A stretch of 64,000 bases of DNA, from positions 1 through 64,000 of the forward strand of contig NZ_BMMX01000026.1 of NCBI RefSeq assembly GCF_014646155.1. The letters run 5' to 3'. The translations under genes and the position numbers were made by a program. Under the pieces are notes generated by a model, which made no database searches, was not told the DNA's origin, and worked only from the letters and a program-made list of their open reading frames with translations. Within the stretch, counting starts at the first letter, position 1. Each line of letters starts with the position of its first letter. Positions 9,747 through 18,740 of this stretch are shown here, piece by piece. The stretch comes from Mangrovihabitans endophyticus (lineage in GTDB: Bacteria; Actinomycetota; Actinomycetes; Mycobacteriales; Micromonosporaceae).

Positions 9747-11102
9747 GTGAGTGATCAGCCGCAGGCGGGTGCCGTCGCGGAACCGACCGCCGAGGGCTGG
9801 CCCGCCCCGGCGTGGGTGCCGACGCGTGCCCTCGGCCGGACCGTGCTGCTCACCGGTCTGCTGCTGGTCCTCGGAGTGGCCTTCGGCCGGGTGGATCTGG
9901 TGTTGATCGGGGCGCCGTTCGCGATCGGCGCGGCGATCGGTCTGCGCCGGATGCCGGGGTCGGCGCCCGAGGTCACCATCACCGCGGACACCGAGCATCT
10001 GGTCGAGGGCGGGTCGGTGGACGCCTCCTTGGTGGTGGCAAACCCCGATGTGATCGCGTACGACCTGGTGGTGCTGCGCACCCGGACCTCGCCGTGGTTG
10101 CGGCTGGATCATGCCGACCGCCCGTTCGGCATCGTGGTGCCGCGGGACGGCTGGGCCGCGGTGGACCTGTCCGGCGAGGCGTTGCGCTGGGGCCGGCAGG
10201 ACGTCGGTCCGGCGGCCGCCCGCGTGGCCGCGTGTGGCGGGCTGCTCGCGTGCCGGCCGGTGGTCACCCCGCCGCACCGGGTGCGGGTCTACCCGGTGAC
10301 CGATCCGTTCGCCGCCACCGAGGCGATGCCCGCCGCGGCGGGCCTGGTCGGCAACCACCGGTCACGCCGTCACGGCGAGGGCGGCGAACTGGCCGGGGTG
10401 CGTCCGTTCGCGCCCGGCGACCGGTTGCGCCGCATCGACTGGCGGGTCTCCCTGCGTACGCGTGACCTGCACGTCGCGGCCACCCTGTCGGACCGCGACG
10501 CGGAGGTCTTGTTGTTGCTGGATGTGCTCGGCGAAGCCGGCGCGTCCGGCGGTGTCGGCGGCGCCGCCTCGGTGCTGGACACGACGGTGCGGGCCGCCGC
10601 CGCGATCGCCGAGCATTATCTGCAGCGCGGTGACCGGGTGTCGCTGATGGAGTACGGCGCTTCGGCGCGGCGGTTGCGCGCCGCGACCGGCCGCCGGCAA
10701 TACCTCACCGTGCTGGAATGGCTGCTGGACGTGCGCGCGGACAACACCGACCAGGTGCCCGACGAGCACGTCTTCGGGGCGCACCACGTCTCGTCGGACG
10801 CCTTGGTCGTGGTGCTCACCCCGCTTGTCGACCCACGCGCCGCCGACATGCTCGCCTCGCTGACCCAGTCCGGGCGCTACACCGTGGCGGTGGACACGCT
10901 GCCCGCCGGGGTGCAGCCGCCGCAGGGTAATCAGTGGACCCCGGTGGCCACCCGGCTGTGGCGGCTGGAGCGGGAGAACGTCCTCGGCCGTCTGCGGGAA
11001 CACAGCGTGCCGGTGGTGACCTGGGCGGGCGCCGGAAGCCTGGACCTGGTGCTGCGGGACGTGGCCCGGATGGCCTCGGCGCCGCGCGCAGGAGGCCGCT
11101 GA
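9747..11102 (+). CDS. DUF58 domain protein
   Basis: A 451-residue protein. Two hydrophobic helices near residues 30-65 are followed by an extracytoplasmic-type beta-rich region and then the DUF58 core GVRPFAPGDRLRRIDWRVS, a hallmark of the family. A degenerate von Willebrand-type region with LLLLDVLGEAG follows. DUF58 proteins are the usual partners of MoxR ATPases, probably in cell-surface assembly. The GTG at 9747 was chosen over an upstream ATG that would read through the repeat element. Its stop shares one base with the next start. Confidence 0.88.
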   Translation: MSDQPQAGAVAEPTAEGWPAPAWVPTRALGRTVLLTGLLLVLGVAFGRVDLVLIGAPFAIGAAIGLRRMPGSAPEVTITADTEHLVEGGSVDASLVVANPDVIAYDLVVLRTRTSPWLRLDHADRPFGIVVPRDGWAAVDLSGEALRWGRQDVGPAAARVAACGGLLACRPVVTPPHRVRVYPVTDPFAATEAMPAAAGLVGNHRSRRHGEGGELAGVRPFAPGDRLRRIDWRVSLRTRDLHVAATLSDRDAEVLLLLDVLGEAGASGGVGGAASVLDTTVRAAAAIAEHYLQRGDRVSLMEYGASARRLRAATGRRQYLTVLEWLLDVRADNTDQVPDEHVFGAHHVSSDALVVVLTPLVDPRAADMLASLTQSGRYTVAVDTLPAGVQPPQGNQWTPVATRLWRLERENVLGRLREHSVPVVTWAGAGSLDLVLRDVARMASAPRAGGR

Positions 11103-11665
11103 TGATCGACCGTCTGACGTCGCGGCTGGCCCGGATGCGCCGGGTCGTCGACCGGGCGACGCTCACGCCCTTTCTGCTCCGGTGCGGCATCGCCGTCTGC
11201 GGCGCGATCGCCATGCTTGTCGCCTGGCCCGCCGCGCTGATGGCCAGCCGGTACGCTGCACTGCTGCTGATCGTGGCGGTCTATCCGGCGGTGGTGCCGC
11301 GTGGTCGCGGCGCCACGCTGTCCGCGCTGGTCGTGGTGGCGGGCTGGATCGTCGACACCACCGGCTACGGCGCCGAGGTGGCGCTGTGGCGGGTGCTGTC
11401 CGTGGCCACGCTGCTCTACCTCGGACATTCGTTGACCGCGCTGGCGGCCGTGTTGCCGTACGACGCGGTGGTGAACCTGGACGTGGTCGGCTCCTGGGGG
11501 GTGCGCGCGCTGGTCGTCGTGCTGATCTCGGCCGTGCTGACGGTGATCGCGCTGGGACTGGCGTCGGCCCTCGCTGGTGGCGCGTTCCTGGTGGCCACGA
11601 TGGTCGGTCTGTGCGGCGCGGTGGGTGCCACGCTATTGCTCACGCGTCTCCTGCGACGAGCCTGA
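11102..11665 (+). CDS. Integral membrane protein at the end of the MoxR operon
   Basis: A 187-residue protein with five or six predicted membrane helices, for example AVCGAIAMLVAWPAALMAS, YAALLLIVAVYPAVV and LISAVLTVIALGLASALA. There is no catalytic motif and I do not recognise a named family. The TGATG overlap with the DUF58 gene shows it belongs to the same operon, and similar small membrane proteins close MoxR/DUF58/DUF4129 operons in related genomes. Confidence 0.75.
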   Translation: MIDRLTSRLARMRRVVDRATLTPFLLRCGIAVCGAIAMLVAWPAALMASRYAALLLIVAVYPAVVPRGRGATLSALVVVAGWIVDTTGYGAEVALWRVLSVATLLYLGHSLTALAAVLPYDAVVNLDVVGSWGVRALVVVLISAVLTVIALGLASALAGGAFLVATMVGLCGAVGATLLLTRLLRRA

Positions 11666-11763
11666 AATCTGCGCGAAATATGTGCTGCACGGCACTTGAC
11701 AGATGAGGTTGTCCTGCGTCACAGCGACGAGCATCCGGAGCCTCGGGCGCGGACAATAGAGGC

Positions 11764-13107
11764 GTGATTCCGCAGCGTATCGTCGTCGTCGGGGCCGGTC
11801 ACGTGGGGCTGTACGCCGCACTGCGACTGTCCAAGAAGCTCTCTGCCCGCCGCGCCGAGGTCGTCGTCATCGACCCGCAGCCGCACATGACCTATCAGCC
11901 GTTCCTCCCGGAGGCGGCGGCCGGCAACATCTCGCCGCGGCACTCCGTGGTGCCGCTGCGCCGTGAGCTCCAGCGGTGCCGCATCGTCTCCGGTGAGGTC
12001 ACCCGGATCGAGCACGCGACCAAGACGGTCACCATCCAGCCCATCGACGGGCCGACCACCGAAATGTTGTACGACCACATCATCGTGGCGCCCGGTTCGG
12101 TGTCGCGCACCCTGCCGATCCCCGGCCTGCGTGAGCGGGGCATCGGGTTCAAGACCATCGGCGAGGCCATCTATCTGCGCAACCACATCCTCGACCGGCT
12201 CGACGTCGCCGCCGTCACCCCGGATTCCGACGTACGCAAGGCGTCGCTGACCTTTGTCTTCGTCGGCGGCGGGTACGCCGGCATCGAGGCGTTGGCCGAG
12301 ATGGAGGACGTGGTCAAGGACGCGCTCAAGTACTACCCCGAGCTGGACCCGGAGGAGGTCCGGTTCGTCCTGGTGGAGGCGACCAACCGGATCCTGCCCG
12401 AGGTCGGGCCGGACATGGGCGCGTACGCGGCTCGCCAGCTCGACGCCCGCGGCATCGACCTGCGCCTCGGCACCCGGCTGGAGTCCTGCGTCGACGGGGA
12501 GATCGTGCTGTCCGACGGCGACCGGTTCGGGGCCGAGACGCTGGTCTGGACGGCGGGCGTCAAACCGTCGCCGATGCTGGACCGCACCGACCTGCCCCGC
12601 GGACCTCGTGGGCACATCACGGCCCTGCCCACGTTGCAGGTGGTGGACGGCGACCGGGTGCTCGACGGCGCCTGGACCGCCGGTGACTGCGCGCAGGTGC
12701 CCGACCTGACCAAACCCGGCGCCTACTGCTCGCCCAGCGCCCAGCACGCCGTGCGGCAGGCTGCCGTGCTGGCCGACAACATCCGCCAGGTGATCCTGGG
12801 CGGCGCCCCGAAGGAATACCGGCACAAGTACGCCGGAAGCGTCGCCAGCCTCGGGCTGTACAAGGGCGTCGCGCAGGTTTATGGAGTGAAGCTGAAGGGC
12901 TTGCCCGCCTGGTTTATGCACCGCACTTATCACATGAGCCGAATTCCGTCGTTCAACCGGAAAGTCCGAGTTGTTGTCGACTGGACCTTGGCGTTCCTGT
13001 TGCGTCGGGAGACCATTTCGCTCGGTCAGTTGCACCAGCCGCGCGAGGAATTCACCGAGGTCACGCCGCCACTGGCAGAGGCGCCGGTGGGTGCAGGAAT
13101 GCGCTGA
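11764..13107 (+). CDS. ndh: Type II NADH dehydrogenase (NAD(P)/FAD-dependent oxidoreductase)
   Basis: A 447-residue flavoprotein. The FAD dinucleotide fold is at the N-terminus (IVVVGAGHVGLYAALRLSKK), the NADH fold begins with TFVFVGGGYAGIEALAEMED (about residues 160-180), and the second FAD-binding stretch is WTAGDCAQVPDLTKPGAYC. The C-terminal part has a basic, amphipathic region (KLKGLPAWFMHRTYHMSRIP) typical of membrane attachment in NDH-2. It would oxidise NADH and reduce menaquinone without proton pumping. The start is GTG 11764. A TTGACA box lies at 11696-11701, but no convincing -10 box follows at the usual spacing. Confidence 0.9.
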   Translation: MIPQRIVVVGAGHVGLYAALRLSKKLSARRAEVVVIDPQPHMTYQPFLPEAAAGNISPRHSVVPLRRELQRCRIVSGEVTRIEHATKTVTIQPIDGPTTEMLYDHIIVAPGSVSRTLPIPGLRERGIGFKTIGEAIYLRNHILDRLDVAAVTPDSDVRKASLTFVFVGGGYAGIEALAEMEDVVKDALKYYPELDPEEVRFVLVEATNRILPEVGPDMGAYAARQLDARGIDLRLGTRLESCVDGEIVLSDGDRFGAETLVWTAGVKPSPMLDRTDLPRGPRGHITALPTLQVVDGDRVLDGAWTAGDCAQVPDLTKPGAYCSPSAQHAVRQAAVLADNIRQVILGGAPKEYRHKYAGSVASLGLYKGVAQVYGVKLKGLPAWFMHRTYHMSRIPSFNRKVRVVVDWTLAFLLRRETISLGQLHQPREEFTEVTPPLAEAPVGAGMR

Positions 13108-13194
13108 GATCCGCAACCGCCGTTTCGGGGCACATTCCGCCCGTCCGGTGCCTTGCCGGGCGGGCGGCAGCGGCTACGGTGAGCATTGCACCTG

Positions 13195-13278
13195 GCCCGG
13201 GTGGTGGAACGGCAGACACGGCCGCCTTAAAAGCGGCTGCCCTAACAAGGCGTGCGGGTTCGAGACCCGCCCCGGGCA
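13195..13278 (+). tRNA. bldA: tRNA-Leu (anticodon UAA), bldA-type
   Basis: Acceptor stem GCCCGGG (13195-13201) pairs with CCCGGGC (13271-13277), with A at 13278; the T-loop GTTCGAGAC is present. The anticodon stem GCCGC/GCGGC (13221-13225/13233-13237) encloses CTTAAAA, so the anticodon is UAA at 13228-13230. A long variable arm (TGCCCTAACAAGGCGT) marks a class II tRNA. It reads UUA, the rarest codon in high-GC actinobacteria; in Streptomyces this tRNA is bldA. CCA is not fully encoded. Confidence 0.95.
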
Positions 13279-13324
13279 CCCTGAGCATCCGCACAGAGCA
13301 TCGGCTGTTGATTGGGGTCTGTTG

Positions 13325-13344
13325 CGTGCCCCACTGGGGGCACG
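13325..13344 (+). terminator. Hairpin downstream of tRNA-Leu
   Basis: A perfect 8-bp inverted repeat, CGTGCCCC-ACTG-GGGGCACG, lies 47 bp after the tRNA without a U-run, as is usual in high-GC actinobacteria. From here to 13571 no gene is seen. Confidence 0.5.
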
Positions 13345-13571
13345 TATGGGTTCCGCAACGCCTTCCGCGGCGAGGATCTCGTGCACGGTGGCGCTGAGCA
13401 TGGTCGCGGTGTCTGCGGTGGTCGCTCACCGCCGCAGCCTGGGCGGCGGGTACAGCGGTGAGGCGATGGGTTCCATTCATCCGGTGGGTCGGGGTTGTCG
13501 CCAGCGGTGGGGCGCGGACACTGGCGGTGTCCGCATCGGTCGCCGGCATGCGGGGTGGAGTGGAGGCGTTG

Positions 13572-15338
13572 GTGAGCGACGAGAGGTGGCGGTCAGCGCC
13601 GGCGGCTGTCGACGTGGCCCGCGCGGGTGTCTCGTACGACTGGCTGGCCAGCATCGGCGGCAGGCTGTACTGGGTGGAGTCGTCTCCGGACGCCGGGCGT
13701 GATGCGGTGGTGACCTGGTCGGCCGGGTCGGTTGCCGTTCTGCCTGGTGACGGAGTGGGCAGCGGCTTACACGCCTACGGGGGGATGCCGTTCGCGGTCC
13801 TGCCCTCTGGTGAGGTCGTGCGGGTGTGCGACGAGTCGGGGCAGCTCACCGGCGCGGTCACGGTGTCTGCCACCGCGCATGACTACGGGGATCTGACCTG
13901 GTCGGGCGTTGAGCTGCTGGGCGTCCGGGAAGACGCCAGTGGGGATGACCTGGTTGGTGTCGAGATGTCGTCTGGACGGCTGCGGGTTCTGGAGGCGACG
14001 GACGGGTTTCTCGCTTCACCACGGGTGTCCGGGGAACGGCTGGCCTGGGTGCGCTGGGACCGGGGTGTGATGCCGTGGGATTCCAGCGAGGTGTGGGCGG
14101 CGGGCTACATGCCGGACGAGCAGCTCGTGGGCCCCGTACGCGTAGCCGGCGGGCCAGACGAGTCGGCGTTCCAGCCGCAGTGGGGCGTCGATGGGTGGCT
14201 GTACTTCATGTCGGACCGGTCCGGGTGGTGGAATCTTTACCGGTGGCGTGACGGGCGGACCGAGCCGGTCGCCCTGGTTGAGGCCGAGTGCGCGACCGCG
14301 CCATGGGAGTCCGGCTACGCCAACTACGCGATGCTGCCGGACGGGCGGATCGTGATGACCGTCCAGCGAGGCCCGGTGCACGAGTTGGCGGTGGTGTCCT
14401 CCGGCGCGATGGTGCGGCTGCCTGTGCCGTACACGTCGATCAAGCCGTTCCTGGCGGTGATGGGTGACCGGGTCGCGGTGATTGGCTCGTCGCCGACCCG
14501 TACGCAGGAGATCGCCCTGGTCAGTGCGGATGGCTCGGGCCGGGTGGAAGTGGTCCGGCCGGGCGCGGATCACCGGTTCGCTGACGTGTCGGTGCCGCAG
14601 CTACTTCAGGTCGAGTCCGGCGGTGCCCAGGTGACGGCAGTCCTCTACCCGCCGTCCGGTGAAACCGGTCCCGCGCCGATGATCGTGCGCCCGCACGCTG
14701 GGCCGACCTACCACAGCGATCTTCGGCTGGATGGTGAGGTGCAGTTCTTCACCAGCCGGGGGTTCGCGGTCGTCGATGTCGACTATCGGGGCAGCACCGG
14801 CTACGGGCGTACGTTCCGGAAGGCTCTCGACGGGCAGTGGGGCCGGTTCGACGTGGCGGATTGTCGTGCTGTCGCCGAGCATCTGATCGAGGCCGGTCGG
14901 GCGATACCGGGGGCGGTGTTCATCTCCGGGGCCAGCGCTGGCGGCTACACGGCGTTGCGCGCAGCCTGCGAGGAGGGACCGTTCGCGATGGCGGTGGCCC
15001 GGTCGGCGATCGTCGACCCGCAGCGGTGGACGACGACGGCGCCGAGGTTCCAGCGCCCGCACGCCGCGGTCCTGGCCTCGCCCGACTCGGCGGTCCGAGC
15101 CGACCAAGTGCGCCGGCCAGTGCTGCTGATCCACGGCGTACGGGATCAGATCGTGCCCATCGGCGACACGACGGCCCTGGCAGACGGGCTGCGCGGGCGC
15201 GGCCTGCTCGTCGAGATGCTGACGCTGGAGAACGTCGGGCACTATGTGTCCGGGACCGGGTTGGTGGCGGCGCTGGAGGCGGAGCTCGACGCCTACCGGA
15301 GCGTGCTCAAGGACGCCGGCCTGGCGGTGCCGGGCTGA
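13572..15338 (+). CDS. S9-family (prolyl oligopeptidase-like) serine peptidase
   Basis: A 588-residue two-part protein. An N-terminal beta-propeller-like region (about 1-345) carries WD-type blades such as PQWGVDGWLYFMSDRSGWWN. A C-terminal alpha/beta hydrolase has the nucleophile elbow ISGASAGGYTALRA, the acid in LLIHGVRDQIVP and the catalytic His in LENVGHYVSG. It is probably a cytosolic dipeptidyl- or oligopeptidase. The GTG at 13572 is chosen because GGAGG lies 5 bases upstream; earlier in-frame starts are poorer. Codon 66 is TTA (13767-13769). Its 3' end overlaps the convergent regulator by 32 bp. Confidence 0.85.
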   Translation: MSDERWRSAPAAVDVARAGVSYDWLASIGGRLYWVESSPDAGRDAVVTWSAGSVAVLPGDGVGSGLHAYGGMPFAVLPSGEVVRVCDESGQLTGAVTVSATAHDYGDLTWSGVELLGVREDASGDDLVGVEMSSGRLRVLEATDGFLASPRVSGERLAWVRWDRGVMPWDSSEVWAAGYMPDEQLVGPVRVAGGPDESAFQPQWGVDGWLYFMSDRSGWWNLYRWRDGRTEPVALVEAECATAPWESGYANYAMLPDGRIVMTVQRGPVHELAVVSSGAMVRLPVPYTSIKPFLAVMGDRVAVIGSSPTRTQEIALVSADGSGRVEVVRPGADHRFADVSVPQLLQVESGGAQVTAVLYPPSGETGPAPMIVRPHAGPTYHSDLRLDGEVQFFTSRGFAVVDVDYRGSTGYGRTFRKALDGQWGRFDVADCRAVAEHLIEAGRAIPGAVFISGASAGGYTALRAACEEGPFAMAVARSAIVDPQRWTTTAPRFQRPHAAVLASPDSAVRADQVRRPVLLIHGVRDQIVPIGDTTALADGLRGRGLLVEMLTLENVGHYVSGTGLVAALEAELDAYRSVLKDAGLAVPG

Positions 15339-16581
15339 ACAACACCGGCAGTCGGAGTCGTGCGTACTCGGTGACCGCCTGCACCTCGGGCTGATCGAGG
15401 TCCGGTTGTAGTTCGGCCAGCATGAGCACGATGCGGTGGGCGGCGCGGAACGACGCGACGGTCGCGGCGTGGTCGATCGCCTGGCGAGCCACCACACAGG
15501 CGTGCTCGATCTGTCGGCTGCGCGCCAGGGAGGTGGCGTGCAGCGCGGCGTCGATGGCCAACCTGCGAACCCGGTGGGGTTCGAGCAGGTCGACCGCTCG
15601 TGTGGCCTCGCGTTGGGCGAGTTCGTGCAGTCCGAGGTCGAAGAAGCAATGGGCTTTCTCGTCGGCCAGGTCCGCCTCCCCGAAATAGCCGATCCAGGCA
15701 GGCTCGTCGCCGGGCCGGCTGCGGGCCAGGTCGGCTTCGGCTTGTAACAGGGCGGTGGCGCAGGCGGGTTCGTCGCCGCGCCGGGCGTGGGCGCGGGCCA
15801 GCACCGTGCGGCAGGCGGCCCGCACCGCCGGTGTGCTGGCGTGTTCGGTGCCGCGTAGCGCGGCAGCGGCAAGCCGGGCGGCTTGGTCCGGGTCGCCGCA
15901 ATGCAGGGCGAGGTGGGCGAGGCTGACCGCGATGAGATAGCCGCCGTAGAGACGATCGGCGGACCTCGTCGCGATCTCCAACGCCCGCAGATAGTGCTGT
16001 TGGGCGAGTCCGTCATCGCCGAGGTCGACCGCGTCGTAGCCGGCGAGTTCGAGACATCCCGTCGCGAGCTGCGGCGCCCGGATGCTCAGGTCGTCGAGAT
16101 CGGTGAGCACGTCGGCGAGGTCGGGATAGGTGGATCCGGCGCCGTGCTGATGGTCAGCGCCACGAAGGTCACGGAGCCGGTCCGCGGTGGACCGGTCGTC
16201 GCCGTCCCGAGCACGCCGGGCGTCGCGAGTCGTCGACAGCAGCCAGTCCAGCACGGGCCGGTCGGTCGCCTCGGACCGGAATCCAGCCGTCGTCCCGACG
16301 GTGTCTCGGGTCAGCCGGAGCACCCGCTCCCGGTGCAGGATCGGTATGAGCCGGCAGAGCCCGCCGCCGGCGCCCAGGACTCGGTCGCAGGCGTCGACCA
16401 GGTCGTCGATGGGCATCCGCTCCGCCGACTCGATCTTGCGGACCAGGTCCTTGTGCACGAACAACGCGGCGCCGAGATCAGCCTGCGACATGCCCCGAGC
16501 GAGGCGGAGGCGCCGGACCTCGGCCCCGAAGAAGTGCAGCACGGACCGGGCCGGCTGCAACTGCTTGGGGGTCTGGCCCAT
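15307..16581 (-). CDS. XRE-family transcriptional regulator with TPR-like C-terminal domain
   Basis: A 424-residue regulator. The N-terminal helix-turn-helix of the XRE/Cro type is visible in GAEVRRLRLARGMSQADLGAALF and KDLVRKIESAERMP. The rest (about 90-420) is all-helical with TPR-like repeats rich in Ala and Leu, such as LGDDGLAQQHYLRALEIA and EKAHCFFDLGLHELAQREA. Such proteins often control the gene next door and may sense a peptide or other ligand through the TPR part. It is transcribed away from the TS-fold cassette (16726-20487), which suggests that it controls that cassette. Two in-frame ATGs (16593 and 16581) are possible; 16581 is preferred. Confidence 0.85.
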   Translation of the reverse strand: MGQTPKQLQPARSVLHFFGAEVRRLRLARGMSQADLGAALFVHKDLVRKIESAERMPIDDLVDACDRVLGAGGGLCRLIPILHRERVLRLTRDTVGTTAGFRSEATDRPVLDWLLSTTRDARRARDGDDRSTADRLRDLRGADHQHGAGSTYPDLADVLTDLDDLSIRAPQLATGCLELAGYDAVDLGDDGLAQQHYLRALEIATRSADRLYGGYLIAVSLAHLALHCGDPDQAARLAAAALRGTEHASTPAVRAACRTVLARAHARRGDEPACATALLQAEADLARSRPGDEPAWIGYFGEADLADEKAHCFFDLGLHELAQREATRAVDLLEPHRVRRLAIDAALHATSLARSRQIEHACVVARQAIDHAATVASFRAAHRIVLMLAELQPDLDQPEVQAVTEYARLRLPVLFSPAPPGRRP

Positions 16582-16593
16582 CGCCACCACCAT

Positions 16594-16725
16594 CGGGACC
16601 GAACGGAACGTCTATTGTCGATGAAATCGCGGACGTGCGACAACGCCCTCGCCCGCGATGGGGACAGGCCGGTTGTCCGCATCCGCCCCCTGCCCGAACC
16701 CGGACCGGTTAGGTCTGCTCGATGC
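16594..16725. promoter_or_regulatory. Divergent promoter/operator region of the XRE regulator and the TS-fold cassette
   Basis: The only spacer between the divergent regulator and cassette. It holds two short inverted repeats: TTGTCG/CGACAA (16615-16620 and 16638-16643) and GGACA/TGTCC (16662-16666 and 16674-16678). Either could be the operator for the XRE protein. The pairing is seen; the role is inferred. Confidence 0.4.
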
Positions 16726-17745
16726 ATGCGTATCGGCTACAGCATGTGGGGTTTCCTCGGTCACGGCATCGTGGACACCCCGGACGGTTCCCGCGCCTAC
16801 CGGCGGTCGTTCATCGACGGGCTCATCGCGGCCGGTCATGCGGTCGTATTTCTCCAACCCGACCGGGATCTGACCGAGGCCAGGCAGACACCGTGGGGTC
16901 GCTACCGATGGGATCCGGGCTTTCCCGACCTCGACGCGGTCATCTACGAGTGGCGGTGGCCGCTGCCCGGCCGCAACACCACCGACTGTGACGCCATCGG
17001 GCACACCTGTGACCTGCACCGGCAGATCGACCTGTTCGACCACTACACCGAAGCCGGCACACCGACGCTGATCTGGGACCTCGACCGGCAACTGCCCGGT
17101 GACGACCCTCGGCGGCTGCTGACCAATGTCATGGTCGGCGAGTTCGCCCTCACGCCGACGCCCGGCGCGGTGTCGCTGCCCTGCCCGGTGCCCGACGCGT
17201 TGCTGGACACAGCCGACCCGAAACTGCTCGCCAGCCTCTCCCGACCGCTTCCGCTGGTCTATGTCGGGAACCAGTACGACCGCGACGAGGCATTCGACCG
17301 CTACTTCGCCCCCGCCGCGGCCCGCGTGCCCCACCAGGTCGCCGGGAAATGGACCCGAACCCAGCGATGGCCCCACGTGCGGTTCACCGGCCGGTGCGGC
17401 TTCACGCAGGTCGAGACGCTGCACCGTCATGCCCTGGCCACCGTGTTGCTGCTGCCTGACCGGTACGCACACGCCGGGCACATGACCTCCCGCTGGTTCG
17501 AAGCGCTACTCGCCGGCTGCCTGCCCCTGACCCCGGCCGAGATCCGCTTCGCCGACGCCTACGCACCCCGCAACCTGCAAGTCACCACTAGCGAGGACGT
17601 GATCGACAAGATCACCTGGATTCAGTCGATCGCCGGCAGCGCCGAGCACGCCGACCTGATCGCTGGCTGCCTTCCCCTGCTGGAGCCGTTCCGCTGCTCT
17701 ACCCAGGTCGCCGCCGCGCTCACCGTCCTGGAGGGACTGTCATGA
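16726..17745 (+). CDS. Glycosyltransferase-like protein (GT-B/CgeB-like)
   Basis: A 339-residue protein. The N-terminus (MRIGYSMWGFLGHG...DGSRAYRRSFIDGLIAAGHAV) reads as a Rossmann-type start of GT-B glycosyltransferases. The C-terminal half has the pattern of CgeB-like/glycosyl-transferase-1 proteins: PLVYVGNQYDRDEAF, then RFTGRCGFTQVETLHRHAL, and SRWFEALLAGCLPL with the acidic residue that normally contacts the nucleotide-sugar. The substrate is unknown. The ATG at 16726 lacks an obvious ribosome site, so a short or leaderless leader is possible. Its stop overlaps the next ATG (ATGA). It is the first gene of a tightly coupled four-gene run and shows strong preference for C at third codon positions. 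Confidence 0.6.
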   Translation: MRIGYSMWGFLGHGIVDTPDGSRAYRRSFIDGLIAAGHAVVFLQPDRDLTEARQTPWGRYRWDPGFPDLDAVIYEWRWPLPGRNTTDCDAIGHTCDLHRQIDLFDHYTEAGTPTLIWDLDRQLPGDDPRRLLTNVMVGEFALTPTPGAVSLPCPVPDALLDTADPKLLASLSRPLPLVYVGNQYDRDEAFDRYFAPAAARVPHQVAGKWTRTQRWPHVRFTGRCGFTQVETLHRHALATVLLLPDRYAHAGHMTSRWFEALLAGCLPLTPAEIRFADAYAPRNLQVTTSEDVIDKITWIQSIAGSAEHADLIAGCLPLLEPFRCSTQVAAALTVLEGLS

Positions 17746-18740
17746 TCACCGGCCCGGTCTTCGGCACCTTCACCGACGCCTACCTCGCCGTCCTGCGCGA
17801 GATCCACGACCAACCCCGCTACTCCACGGTCGCCAGGGGCAAGACCGCACTCGAAACCCCGAACGTCAGCTTCACCATCGAAGATCCGATCGCCCGCACC
17901 CCGTACCTTGCCGCTCGCCGGGCGAACATCGTCTTCAACCACGCCGAGGCGCTGTGGTACCTGTCCGGCCGCGACGACCTCGACATGATCGCCCACTACG
18001 CCCCTCGGCTGCGCGGCCTGTCCGAGAACGGCACCACGTTGACCGGCACCGCGTATGGTCCTCGCCTGTTCGCCCCCACCGGCCCCGACGGCCGGTCACA
18101 GTTCGCCCGTGTCGTGGCGTTGCTGCGGGACGACCCGGACACCAAACGCGCCACCGTGCTGATCATGCGGCCGGACGAACTGGCCGATCCCGCCAACCCG
18201 GACGTCGCCTGCACCCTCGGCCTGCAGTTCCTGCTCCGCGCCGGACGGCTGCACGCCATCGCCTACATGCGCGGCAACGACGCCGTGATCGGCCTGTACG
18301 GCGACACCTTCGCCTTCACCCTCATCCAGGAATTCGCCGCCTGCCTGCTCGGCGTCGAGGTCGGCAGCTACACCCACCACGTCGGTTCCATGCACATCAA
18401 CACCCTCGACCTCGCCAGGGTCGAACGCATCCTCGCCGAGCCGGCCCGCCCCGACCTCGGCCACGCGACCATGCCCTCCACAACCGGCTGGGACGACCTG
18501 CGAACCGTCCTGGCCTGGGAAGAGAAGCTCCGGCGCGACCAGACCACCTACACCGCCGATTCGGCCGACCCGGACCCCTACTGGTCGCAGGTGATCGCCC
18601 TGTTCGAAGTCCACCGGCAACTCACCCACCACCCCGAGACAACTGTCGCCCTCGAAGCCCTCGCCTTGCTGCGTCCCGGCCACCGCTGGCTCGTCGAACA
18701 ACGCTGGCCCGACCGGATGCCCGCCGGAGTGACACCGTGA
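17742..18740 (+). CDS. Thymidylate-synthase-fold enzyme, predicted cytosine-nucleotide specific (hydroxymethylase/methylase-like)
   Basis: A 332-residue TS-family protein. Family landmarks are FNHAEALWYLSG (about 66-77), the phosphate-binding Arg region KRATVLIMRP (135-144), the nucleophile in DVACTLGLQF (Cys157), MRGNDAVIGLYGDTFAF (177-193) and GSMHIN (215-220). Aligned to the canonical QRS.D...GLPFNIA block, the Asn that reads the pyrimidine edge (N177 in E. coli) is Asp188 here. That Asn-to-Asp change marks dCMP/CMP hydroxymethylases (T4 gp42, MilA). The substrate is therefore probably CMP or dCMP, modified at C5; this is an inference. It overlaps both neighbours by 4 nt. Confidence 0.8.
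   Translation: MITGPVFGTFTDAYLAVLREIHDQPRYSTVARGKTALETPNVSFTIEDPIARTPYLAARRANIVFNHAEALWYLSGRDDLDMIAHYAPRLRGLSENGTTLTGTAYGPRLFAPTGPDGRSQFARVVALLRDDPDTKRATVLIMRPDELADPANPDVACTLGLQFLLRAGRLHAIAYMRGNDAVIGLYGDTFAFTLIQEFAACLLGVEVGSYTHHVGSMHINTLDLARVERILAEPARPDLGHATMPSTTGWDDLRTVLAWEEKLRRDQTTYTADSADPDPYWSQVIALFEVHRQLTHHPETTVALEALALLRPGHRWLVEQRWPDRMPAGVTP

Noticed and set aside
13285-13571. Extending the S9 peptidase start upstream to 13458 or beyond
   Set aside because: No ribosome site; the extra residues are not peptidase-like. GTG 13572 has GGAGG at the right distance.
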